Of a DNA stretch of 64,000 nt, positions 34,350 to 44,325 are shown piece by piece; position 1 is the first letter of the stretch, and each line of letters starts with the position of its first letter. The notes below the pieces were generated by a model. That model was not told the DNA's origin and did no database searches. It saw only the letters and a program-made list of their open reading frames with translations. The DNA is taken from contig QPFY01000009.1 in assembly GCA_003665825.1 (NCBI GenBank), forward strand, positions 310,001 through 374,000. The letters are read 5' to 3'. The position numbers and the translations under genes were made by a program. The DNA is from Microbotryum silenes-acaulis. Taxonomy: Eukaryota; Basidiomycota; Microbotryomycetes; Microbotryales; Microbotryaceae.

Positions 34350-35676
34350 GAGCGCGCGCGGGAACGCACCCGCTTGATGAACGAGTAGCGACGTCGACGA
34401 GCGAGGCCTGCATGTGGTAAAGTCCGTTCTTGAGCTCGCCAGTGTGGCACACCGTGTCGGCGATGGAGACCGTTGCCTTGGCCCGAGTCAGACGGATGTC
34501 GTAACCCCCGACGTCGGCACGACTGGCGGAGAACAGGCTGACCGGAGCGGTGGGCACGAACAAGGCGTCGTTGAGTTGGGCGATGCTGCCGTCAAAGGAA
34601 CGAACGATGGCGGAGCCGACGCCTTCGATGGAGTTGACAACTTCACCAGTGATGCCTTCGAGCGGAGCTGGCTTGCACTTGCGGAAGGCGGTGAAACATG
34701 CGCGATCGTTGATGATGTGGTGCGTCGCCCCGCTGTCCAGGATGATGGAGGGCTTGGCCAAGGTGGACATCGCGGCTGTGAGGTAGCCACGCACCGGACC
34801 GTCAACCAGCGTCGAGATATCAGGCGCAGTGACGAGCGAGGCGGAAGGCGCTGAAGGAGCCTTCGTCTTCTTCCCCTTGGACACAGCCTTGTTGTCCGGG
34901 CACTTGCGATTCCAGTGCGGACCTCCGCAGTGGTGGCACGGGGAGAAAGGAGGCGCGGTATACTTGTCCGCTGTCGCAATCGGGCTTGCCACCATGGCGA
35001 CGGGCTTGGGAGCTGGCGTCTGATCCGCCTGCGTGTGAAGCGACTGAAGGATCTCCGTCGGGCTTGGTAGCTTGTCCAAGCCTTGCCTAAGCGTCTGTGT
35101 GTAGTACTCGCGATACATGTCCTTGCCGAAGTGGACAAGGCGGAACGACACGATCTGCTCGAAAGTAAGCCTGTGTCCCGAGAGCGTGTTAAACAGCTCG
35201 ATGGTCGTCGCTTGGTACTTCGCGAAGGCGTCCATGCCGGTGGGAGGAGGTCCCACATCGAGCAACGCTTGGAGACGGATGAGGATGTCAGCCACCGTGC
35301 CGGTACCGACCGCCTTCTTGATCATCTGCAAGACTTCCGCAGGAGTGTGGTCGTAACCATCTTTTATGTGTTTGCGGATGTCCGGTGAGACAGAACGCAT
35401 CAGCAGCGCGACCGATTGGAAATTAGCGTGATCAAGGTCCGTGCGCGTGTTTGGTGATTGGACGGGCGTCGCGAGGGTGCAATTCCAGTAGTCGCCGCCA
35501 AGGGCGCCCCGCACGTCGTCGATCCATTGCGACCAGCCCCCAGCGTTTCGCAGATGGCATGATGGGTCAACATCGCGTGGTTTGACGAGGACGATAGGGG
35601 TTGTTCCCCCTGTGACCATGAGATGAGTGGTCATGTCTTGATGACTCGAATTGGCTGGCCGCTCGGTTGGGCTCAT
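34270..35676 (-). pseudogene. Copia gag and protease region
   Basis: The frame opens at the ATG within the primer-binding site. It contains a gag-like helical region with a UBN2/gag polyprotein feel, then a zinc knuckle CHHCGGPHWNRKC (C-x2-C-x3-H-x4-C, one residue shorter than the usual spacing). The aspartic protease motif DSGATHHI follows, and then a pre-integrase GLYHM box. The true frame leaves at about 34370-34390, where integrase continues in another frame, so the last ~35 residues of this ORF are out of frame. Confidence 0.85.
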
Positions 35677-35680
35677 AACC
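35669..35680 (-). promoter_or_regulatory. Primer-binding site, initiator tRNA-Met anticodon-loop type
   Basis: Directly after the 5' LTR the element strand reads GGTTATGAGCCC. This is complementary to GGGCTCATAACC, the anticodon arm of initiator tRNA-Met. It matches the half-tRNA priming known for Drosophila copia rather than 3'-CCA priming. The ATG inside this site is also the first codon of the gag frame. Confidence 0.8.
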
Positions 35681-35925
35681 TATTGAAACTGAACAGCGAT
35701 GTGCTGAACGAGTTGGCGGCAGGGACGAGCCAATGAGTTCGTAATCAAGTCATGATTGCAATAAAGGAGTTCTTCACATACCTGAACGAGTTGGCGGCAG
35801 GGACGAGCCAATGAGTTCGTAATCAAGTGAAGAAGAGGAAGCAAAGACGCGAATAGCGCGCGCGACTAATACAAAGTGGAGACGCACGTAGTGCGGATTT
35901 AAGGCAAGAGTAATTTACTTCAACA
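35681..35925 (-). repeat. Copia 5' LTR (245 bp) with internal duplication
   Basis: The ends are the same as in the 3' LTR, but it is 78 bp longer. The CTGAACGAGTTGGCGGCAGG segment occurs twice (from about 35711 and 35783), separated by sequence absent from the other LTR (CATGATTGCAATAAAGGAG). It is the promoter-bearing LTR for the minus-strand element. Confidence 0.9.
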
Positions 35926-37157
35926 GGATACACCGGAGCTCCCTTCATCACGGATCCCTCTCAGTTCGGCTGCTCTGATTTCCGCATGTACAACATGGAC
36001 CTCGACCAAGAGTGGGGCCCTGTCAACACCGGGCCTGCCCTTGCCGTTTCGGTTTCTTACGCCAACGCCTCCTTCTACGGTGTCGGCGCCTTCGGTAGGT
36101 TGCACTTCCAGTCTCAACAAGTCACCACGAATCTGATCCTTTCTTCTTCTGTTGTGCTTGATAGGCTACCAGGATACCGTCTACGCGGGTCACAACGCCT
36201 CCGTCCTGTTCTTGGACTCGGACATCCGCGGAGCAACCGACTTCCTTTACGGTCAGTAACTTCATGCATGAGGTTTACCGGGCGCCTCAAGGAAGACTGA
36301 ACAAAGTTTAGAGATGAACAGGTTTCGGCTCGCTCTGGATCGAGAGCTCAACTTTAGGCAGCAGGGGTGCCGGTGGAGGCATTGTCGCGTGGAAAGGATC
36401 GGTGCAGCCGGCAGGGAACCTCTACGGAGCGTTAGTCACGAAGCGAAGTGCAAGGGCTCAGAGGATTGTAATTGATATTATCCGGTGCTTCTTTATATAC
36501 TTACATCTCTAACTCTCGCTTAATCCGAGTGAGCCATCACAACTTTCCATGCTGCAGTGTAACGGAACTGCACTAACACCCCAATCTACTACTCCGTCGT
36601 GACTGCGCAGGCTCCCGATCTCAACGCTACCCTTAACATCACCCACAAAGTGTGAGTCTCGGAAAAAAACTTCTTGCGATCTGTAACGTACGCATCGTCT
36701 GACCATCGATTGCTATGTGCCCTTCTCTAGTGCCCTAGGTCGCCCCTGGAACAACGCTTCCCGCACCATCTACTTAGACACCTACATGGACGACCACATC
36801 CTCCCCGCCGGTTTCATCGAATGGAGCGCCACTGATCCCCGACTCAATTTCACCCTCTTCTACGCCGAATACAACTCGAGCGGCCCGGGTTTCAACGCAA
36901 CGGCCCGAGCCGCTCTGACCGCGGGAACCCCTCTCACCGCCCCCGCAACGGACGCTCAGCACATCGAGCACATCTTGACCGCGCCTCAAGCGGACATGTT
37001 CAGCTTCAGCAACATCTTTGGTAGCAAGCTCGGCTGGGTCGACTTCTTCTATGACGACGGAAGCTTTGCGGCTTCGGTCGGCGATCGTCAGCACCGCAGC
37101 CATGGCCACAAGAGGGACATCAGGAAGGTCAAGGAAGCACGTCGAGTGCTATTCTAA

Positions 37158-38391
37158 GTGAAGGGACCAAAAGTCTACACAGCTCCAGCCCTGTTTGAAG
37201 TATTATATTTTCAAGGGCCCAAAAGAATGCACAAGATGATCAAGGATAATTACGTCCACTTCGGCAGTCCCTTCCGTCGCCGGCGAACGAGTCAGTGCTG
37301 AGTTTGATCACTGCGAGCAACCGGGCAACCGCTTGGCTGGGGCACTTGAATCCCGTTATTGGTTTGGTGGACACCGGCCCGGTTTGTGTTATCATCGTCA
37401 ACTTCCTTATAGTTTTTCCGTAGGCCAATCAGGGGGAACATGGGCAATACGGTGAATGTTTTTACCCCCAAAAAAACCTTAACAGAAAGTGCTCCTCTCA
37501 CCGGCCACGATCTCTTTCCAGCGGCACGTACTGACGCGGGAGCAATTCGGGGTGGGTAGGGTTACTACAAGTTGTGTGTGTACAGTGATGATTTCTTCCA
37601 AGTTTTTTTTCCCTTTCAAATGGATGGGGAGGCCAGCGCCGATCGCAGTCAGACCCTGTCAGACCTCCTTTTGCGAGACCCCGTACGGCATGCGTACTAC
37701 ACGCGCAACCCTTGGCAACTGCACGGAAATCACGTTGCTGCAATCCGCAACGGGCCCATTTGACTATCTGCAAAGCTCGATGTTTTCCCCCTGGATTACT
37801 TTAGTGGATGGAATACATTACAACATCAATTGCCAGGGATGACATGGTATACAGAATATGGCATTTGGCGTGAAGAGGTCGGAAATTATGGACCCGCTAG
37901 TGCGTTTCGGCCCTTCGCACACGAGTCGGCGGTTCTGCCCGCCGATACATTGTCGTCCCTGGCAATTGCTGACAATTTGATCTTGTCATGTCTTGCCGCT
38001 GGAAAACACCGAGCTTGGCAATTGGTCAAGCTTATTGCCGCATTGTGGATTACAGTCCCATGAGTTTCGTGCGATTGAGGGTTGCGCGTGTAATTGCCAG
38101 ACGTTGGCGCAACGCCGCCGCGCCAACGCGCCGCGCCAACGGCTATTAGTCTCACCTTCGTCTCGGTCAGGGGTTTCGACGGATCTCGGTCGTATCGAGA
38201 GGGGCAGTCTACTGACAGTTTCATAGTAGTCTCTAGTAGTCTCGTACCCCGTGCAGCGTATATTGGGCTCGAGATCTCTCTCCTTGGTCTTCCTCCTTTC
38301 CACCACATCTGTGCTTCAATCTACATATTCACACTTCCCTACTTATCACTACACTGTCCGGTACGGTGTATCTCCCCCAGTCCAATCCATC
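37158..38391. other. Intergenic region between pectinesterase copies 1 and 2
   Basis: No gene was recognised. The last few hundred bases are the presumed promoter and 5' UTR of copy 2. A short inverted GCGCCGCGCCAACG-type GC patch lies near 38105-38145. Confidence 0.4.
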
Positions 38392-40277
38392 ATGAAGCTG
38401 CTCAACCTCGCGCCGTCCAGTGCGGGCCTGCTCCTGTTCGCCAGTGCCGCGCTCTCGGTCCTCCCCTCGATCACCGCCAAGCACGCTAAAGATCAGCGAA
38501 AGGCATGCCAATCCTTCAAGGAGTTTGAGCCCCAAAACTGCCCCGAGCACACCATCTACGTCTCCCGTAACGACTCAAAGGCTTCATTCGATTCGATTCA
38601 AAAGGCAATCGAGAGCTTGCCCATTGAAGACACGTCGCCGCGGACGATCCTCGTTGGCGCGGGTAGCTACAACGAACAACTCAACGTCACTCGTAAGCCC
38701 GAAGCTCTACACTATCTTCTGACATACAAGTCTAACATTGAAATCAAATGTCTGTGTCACAGGCAAACACCCATTGTACATTGTTGTAAGTCTGTTGCCG
38801 AAGGCGGCTCAGGGGCCGCAGCGTCTCCGTGGAGCGAGCACTGACGCTCGTTAGCGCGCCGGTTCCTCCGCTCGGCACAGGGTCAAACGGGAGACTCGGA
38901 CGCGAACCTAGTCACCGTGTTCTTTTCTAAAGGAACCACTCAAAACAACACCGGTGGGGTCTTCAAAGGGTCCAACTTTGACAATGCGGTGACGGCCGTG
39001 CTTTCGGTCGCTCCGTCGTACAATGCCTCGCTCACCGGCGCGGGATACACCGGAGCTCCTCTCATCACCGACCCGTCACAATTCGGTTGCTCCGATTTCC
39101 GCATGTACAACATCGACCTCGACCAGCGGTGGGGTCCTGCCCACGTCGGTCCTGCCCTGGCCGTTTCGGTTTCTTATGCCCAAGCCTCCTTCTACAGCGT
39201 CGGTGCCTTCGGTAGGCTACCATCCCTGAACACATGAAGCCCATATGATGCTTATCCTCTCTTCTCTCCTCTCTTCTGCTGAAAAGGCATCCAAGATACG
39301 GTTTACGTTGGTCACAATGCTTCCGTCTTGTTCTTGGACTCGGATATCCGCGGCGGGACCGACTTCGTTTACGGTCAGTTCTCACGCATGCTGTTTTTGT
39401 GACGTCTCTTTGAGGCCGATGAAGCTGAAATCTGAATAAACAGGGTTTGGCAAGCTCTGGGTCGAGAAGTCACAACTCGGTAGCAGGGGTGCTGGCGGAG
39501 GAATTGCCGCCTGGAAGGGATCGCTGCAGCCCGTCGGTAATCTATACGGAGCGTGCGTCCCTTGCACGAGTTGAATAGCAGATTGTTGCTGAACCTGTTT
39601 TGGTCCTTTCGATACAGATATATCTCCAACTCCCGCCTAATTCGCGTGAGCTTCTACATCTTCAGGCATCCTGTTCATGGTCGGCACTGACCGCCCTGCA
39701 CAACGCCAATGTGCGCAGTCGCCCGACCTCGACAAAACTCTTGACATCACACGCCAAGTGTAAGTGCCCACCACAGCATACTAAGGAGTTTACAGAATGA
39801 TCGTTGATCGTAAATGGTTTTTAAACGCTGTCTCATATTCGCAGGGCTCTTGGGCGTCCCTGGAACAACGCTGCCCGCACCATCTACTTAGACACCTACA
39901 TGGATGATCATATCCTCCCTGCTGGCTTTGTCGAATGGAGTCCCAGCGATCCTCGTATCAATTCGACCCTCTTCTACGCCGAACACAACTCCAGGGGCCC
40001 GGGTTTCAACGCCACGGCCCGAGCCGCTCTGCCCGCGGGAACCCCTCTCACCGCCCCCGCAACGGACGCTCAGCACATCGAGCACATCTTGACCGCGCCT
40101 CAAGCGGACATGTTCAGCTTTGCTAAGGTTTTCGACGGCGAACTCGGCTGGGTCGACTTATCCTACGACCCCAGCTTCGCGGCCCGCGTCGGTATCCATC
40201 ACCACCGCCGCCATGGCCAGCCGAAACAGCCAGACAGCGGCAAGATGGCCAAGCGTACACGTCATTCGAAACACTAG
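38392..40277 (+). CDS. Secreted pectin methylesterase (CE8), copy 2
   Basis: Demethylates homogalacturonan outside the cell and helps polygalacturonases and lyases attack plant tissue. Eight exons (38392-38692, 38763-38785, 38881-39211, 39287-39373, 39444-39552, 39618-39645, 39719-39759, 39845-40277) give an uninterrupted 450 aa. The N-terminal signal peptide runs to about SITA. Family motifs are FDSIQKAIESLP at the N-terminus, GIQDTVYVGHNASVLF with the catalytic QD, DIRGGTDFVYG with the second catalytic Asp, and GRPWNNAARTIYLDTYMDDH with the conserved Arg/Trp. Length and motif order fit CE8. The His/Lys-rich tail (HHHRRHGQPK) is unusual. Same strand and same exon layout as its neighbours show tandem duplication. 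Confidence 0.92.
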
Positions 40278-41455
40278 ATTACTCATCATAATCTCCTCTT
40301 GCTTCACTTGTTCATGCTTTTATCTTTTTATATATTTGGCTCACTGCATTGGTCAGTCAACACAGCCACATTGCCGCCCTAGGTCTCGGAACTATGAGCT
40401 CGGTCGGAGTTCAACCAATCTATACGGCACAGAGAGAATCCGTCGGACGGCGACTTGCAATTTTGCATTGTCGTCTCTTCGAGGAGTATACCTGTTTTCC
40501 GAGCCAGCGAAGATTTTACATTCCCCAAGTAAGGTTCCAAAAATTTACCTCAAAAAAGACGGCAAACTCCCCAAGTCAAGAAACTGGATGCAATACCGAG
40601 CGCCGCCGCACTCTTTCTTCCGGGAAAACCAGGTACGATCGGACACCATGGGGTGAGCGCCTCGTCTGTCTCGGCCATGCTTCTTTACCGAATGTTGAAC
40701 CATGTGCAACGGCAGGCGGTGCACTACACTAGGCCTCTGCACAGGGAAATGCGCCGTCGATGCGTGGTGGCTAAACATATGACTCGGGCCGCAGGTGTGT
40801 CCATGATCTCGGACTTGATCGGATCAAGAGGAATCTCCACCGGTTGAGACAGATATATAGACTCTGAAATTGTGTACACCAGCTCCCTGCGAAGCGGTGC
40901 TCAAAGCACCACACAAAACTCACGGAAAACGAAGTCGACACTCAGACCTCGCTGAGTATGGTAGGTATCTGGGCCGTGCTAGAGAGTCGAGGCGTCTTTA
41001 TCCACCTATGCTACAGGGAGCTTTTGACGTTCAAAGTACCCACTGCAGCAGCCGGTTGCGAGAGGTCACCTGTCCGGGTCTCACGCCGCTCTGAACCCCC
41101 CCTTTCCTTCTAGCTCCTGTACCTGCCTTTGTCTCACCCCCCCTTCACCGCCTCGCAAGCTTCCGACGTCCAACTTCCGATACTCAGAGAGCCGACACAA
41201 GTTCCACATGGTAGGGAGTGCGCGCTCAGGTCAAACATGTGCTGAGGTGTATGTCACGTAGGTGTCTGACATACAGATTCGGAGTATCGCCACCTACGGA
41301 GCACAGGTGTGCAAGTGGTGTGCACGCACCCACGTCCCACTCCCAGTCTCCCTCTCGACTCCTGTTTCCGGCTTTGTACGTCTACCCTACCTACTCTCTT
41401 CACTCCGTTGACCACATCAGTCTTCAGCCTCGAGCTCTAGAGGCCGGCATCGAGC
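40278..41455. other. Intergenic region between pectinesterase copies 2 and 3
   Basis: No gene was recognised. Several short overlapping frames lack motifs. The promoter of copy 3 is presumed to lie in the last few hundred bases. Confidence 0.4.
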
Positions 41456-43450
41456 ATGAAGTTGGTCTCCTTCGTAGTCTGCGCCGACTTGCTCCTGTTC
41501 ACGAGGGCCGTCGTCGCCGAGTCACTCTCGCCGAGCGAGCTGCGGATCCGATGCCAGGCCTGCGATCGCCCATTCGATGCCGCAAACTGTCCACCTGGAA
41601 CGATTTTCGTCTCTGCCACGGATTCGGCGGCCTCGTTCTTCTCCATTCAAGCCGCACTGAATAGCTTGCCGGACGACAAGTCGCCCCAGACCATTCTCGT
41701 CGGGGGAGGCCAGTATGAAGAGCAGCTCATCATCACTCGTAAGTGAGACAATCAGAACGCGCCTCGACAGACTGCTTGACCTGATATCTAATTCTGGCGT
41801 TCATCACACCTTCACAGACCCAGGTCCGCTTTACATGCTTGTAAGTCTCTCGTCGTCTCGCTCTTGATCTGTCATAATGAGGGTCTCAGTCAACTAAAAA
41901 GAAGCCGACGACTGCAAACCGGCGGGTCCGAGCGCAGGGTCAAAATGGAGCTGGGTGCACGGAGCGCGCAACTATACAGTGGTCGATGGGTCGCAATGTA
42001 ACGGCTCCCGCACCTACAGACCCAATTACGGAAGAAACTACCTCTATTCACAACATTGACACGGCTGTCGTCTTGATCGCCCCTCACGTCGGACACAAAA
42101 ATGTGTCGCAGCCTCCATCGGCGGATCATCGCGGGCGACGCCGGGCGATTGTTCTCGCACCGCCAACCGAGACGGAGAAACCCAAACGAACCGGCTCTTC
42201 CGATTTTCGCATGTACCATATCAATCTCGATCAACAGTTTGGACCGCATGGGGTCGCACTCGCTCTCGCGGTCGTCAACAGTAAAGCGTCCTTTTATAGT
42301 TGCGGAATATCTGGTGAGTAATCGCGAGGCGCAAGGCCTGCGACACTGATCACTTCCTTCTGCGGCCCTACGGTTCCAATATTTTCTCCTTACGTCTTTG
42401 TGCTCGAATTAGGTTTCCAAGATACGGTCTTTATCGGCCACAGCGCCTACGCCCTGTTCTTGAAGTCGACGATCAAAGGCAATGTGGACTTCGTGTACGG
42501 TGAGCCGATTTTGTACCTCGTATCGGCGGGGCTAACGGTCCAAAGATCACGGAAGTACTCTTTGGACCAAATGTGCTTAAGTTCACACTCAAAATGATAG
42601 GGTCCGGTACTGCCGTCTTCTCCGAATGCACCTTGGCGAGCAGGTCCGCAGCCGGCTCATCAGGATCGATCACGGCATGGAAGAAGAGCAAGGTGACTGA
42701 CAACGACTTAAACGGGGCGTAAGTGTCAATTTTGTGGAACTGTAGACCATCGGAAGGAAGCGCGAGCTCACACCAGCCCGCAAAAAATGATCATCGTCGC
42801 AGTTACATCGCAAACTCGCGTCTCGTCCGGGTAGGCCGAACCCTGGCCTCATTGCATTCAGTGACATCGCTGACAACCTCCTCTACCCGACACCACTTGA
42901 CTGCTCTTGTTGTTAAAGGCGGATGACATCGACCCAGCCTTCAATATTACCCATAGGGTGTGAGTCAATCAGGCAGTGTTGGCTTGGCTTCCCTGGGAGG
43001 GTGCAACGGCACACGGCTTTTCGGGCCGACCGCTGAGCGGGCCGATTGTCTTGCCACCAACCCAGATCACTTGGCCGGCCATGGGGGGACCAGGCACGCA
43101 CGGTCTACCTACACACTTATATGGACGACCATATTCTCCCTGCTGGTTTCGCTCCATGGTTACCGGGCCACCCAAACCTTGGCAACCTTTTCTTCGCCGA
43201 ATACAATTCGTCTGGGCCCGGCGCGGCTACGACCGCTCGATCCGCGTTTCCCCCTGGTACTCCATTCGATACGCCTGTGACGGACGTCAAGCAAATGGAG
43301 CACCTCATGGATTGGAATGAGGCTAGAAGGTTCACTTTACCCTTCGTGTTCCATGGGGACACCGATTGGGTCGATCACGACTATGCTTTCGAATCCGGCA
43401 GTGGCCTGCCAGACGACCACCTCGCCACGAACGGGACGACTAGCACCTAG
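41456..43450 (+). CDS. Pectin methylesterase-like protein (CE8), divergent copy 3
   Basis: Eight exons (41456-41738, 41818-41840, 41938-42313, 42413-42499, 42601-42718, 42803-42830, 42919-42959, 43066-43450) give 446 aa in frame. Exons 2, 4, 6 and 7 have exactly the lengths of those in copy 2 (23, 87, 28, 41 nt). It has a signal peptide (MKLVSFVVCADLLLFTRAVVA). Catalytic blocks remain: GFQDTVFIGHSAYALF, GNVDFVYG, and GRPWGDQARTVYLHTYMDDH. Exon 3 is strongly diverged, with an Arg/Pro-rich stretch (about residues 128-185) replacing the conserved segment. Substrate range may differ, or the copy may be starting to decay. Confidence 0.82.
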
Positions 43451-44325
43451 CTCACGAGTTAGCCCACGGGAAGGACCATAAAGCTGCACATGTCAAACAC
43501 CTAATTTATTCATGTTAATTACTGTCGCTCTTTGATATACCTTCTATGAAAATCTTTAGGCAATCCGATTTGATAGTACCGCAGCGCTGATCCTGGGGAA
43601 CTTTCCTTCACTACCACACTCCACTTCGTAGCGCCGAGTAGTAGACCGACCTCTCACGTGCTGCCAATGGTGACGAGATCAGTGAATGTGCGCGAATGGT
43701 CCCCCGATCCCAAGAACTGGCTTCACCTCGTTGAATCCATCACGCGGTGTCTATGATCTGACATCACCGTCGTGCAGAGACCCACCGCAGTCAAATGGCC
43801 TCGATCGAAAAATGGGGGGGGGTCCCAGCCTCGAAAATGATGCTATTCTGAGATTTTATTGGACGAAATGGCCGAAATACCCCGCACGCACGTGGCTGTT
43901 GAAGCCCCAATAGGAGAGCCCGATTTCAGCGCCCATCGGTTCGAACAATGCTCCCCCACATAGGAGGACCCTGCCTAGAGCGCAATAGGGGAGCCCGATT
44001 TCAGCGCCGATCGATTTGAAGAATGCTCCCCCGGATAGGAGGACCCCGCCTAAGCGCCTCGATCATTAATTCTCATTGGCCAGTGGCCACCAACCCGGTT
44101 GCTAACCTGCCGAGTCGGCGCACACTCACCACACAGCTTGGCCGTCGTCAGCCTCCCCGAGTCCCCGCGCCAGAGCGCACTTGCCACTCAGGCTGCCCAG
44201 GCTCAGCCTCCGCTGGCAAGTTGCCACCGCCCGGGCCTCTCCTTTCCGTCTCTCTGTACTGCCTTGTTCTAACTTGGACCGAGTTTCTTCGCATCTCTAA
44301 GACATGTTATCACACAATCGCCGTC
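43451..44325. other. Intergenic region with tandem repeat
   Basis: No gene is clear. It holds two imperfect ~75-bp direct repeats at 43909-43983 and 43984-44057, and may include the 5' flank of the Helitron-like element. Confidence 0.45.
43909..44057 (+). repeat. Two-copy ~75-bp imperfect tandem repeat
   Basis: Both units start AATAGG(A/G)GAGCCCGATTTC, continue through an ATGCTCCCCC core, and end in AGGACC(C)(C/T)GCCTA. They differ at roughly ten positions. Confidence 0.85.

Larger units (their letters stand above)
31375..35925 (-). mobile_element. Full-length Ty1/copia LTR retrotransposon
   Basis: About 4.55 kb, inserted opposite to the host gene. It is bounded by LTRs and by the 5-bp direct repeat GGATA at 31370-31374 and 35926-35930, a target-site duplication confirmed by the uninterrupted paralogue. 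Domain order along the minus strand is gag, protease, integrase, reverse transcriptase, RNase H, which defines the copia superfamily. The LTRs are nearly identical where they align (two differences seen at one site), so the insertion is recent. Coding capacity is broken by three frame changes. Confidence 0.95.
30733..37157 (+). pseudogene. Pectin methylesterase copy 1, disrupted by a copia element
   Basis: CE8 pectinesterase, which removes methyl esters from plant pectin. It starts with a signal peptide (MLLPVAPFSSALLLF…). Exon 1 ends at NVTR, exon 2 is 23 nt, and exon 3 begins GQTGGSTTNQVTVFF. The copia element 31375-35925 splits exon 3 in a codon run that the intact paralogue reads as GAGYTGAP. 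After the insertion the family motifs continue: YQDTVYAGHNASVLF, then DIRGATDFLYG with the catalytic Asp, and GRPWNNASRTIYLDTYMDDH near the end. A second defect is seen: the 28-nt exon at 36501-36528 is preceded by AC instead of AG, while both paralogues have AG there. The gene is therefore likely non-functional. Removing the element would not by itself restore normal splicing. Confidence 0.85.

Noticed and set aside
36717..37157. Stand-alone 146-aa protein starting at ATG 36717
   Set aside because: That ATG lies in an intron; the frame is the last exon of pectinesterase copy 1.
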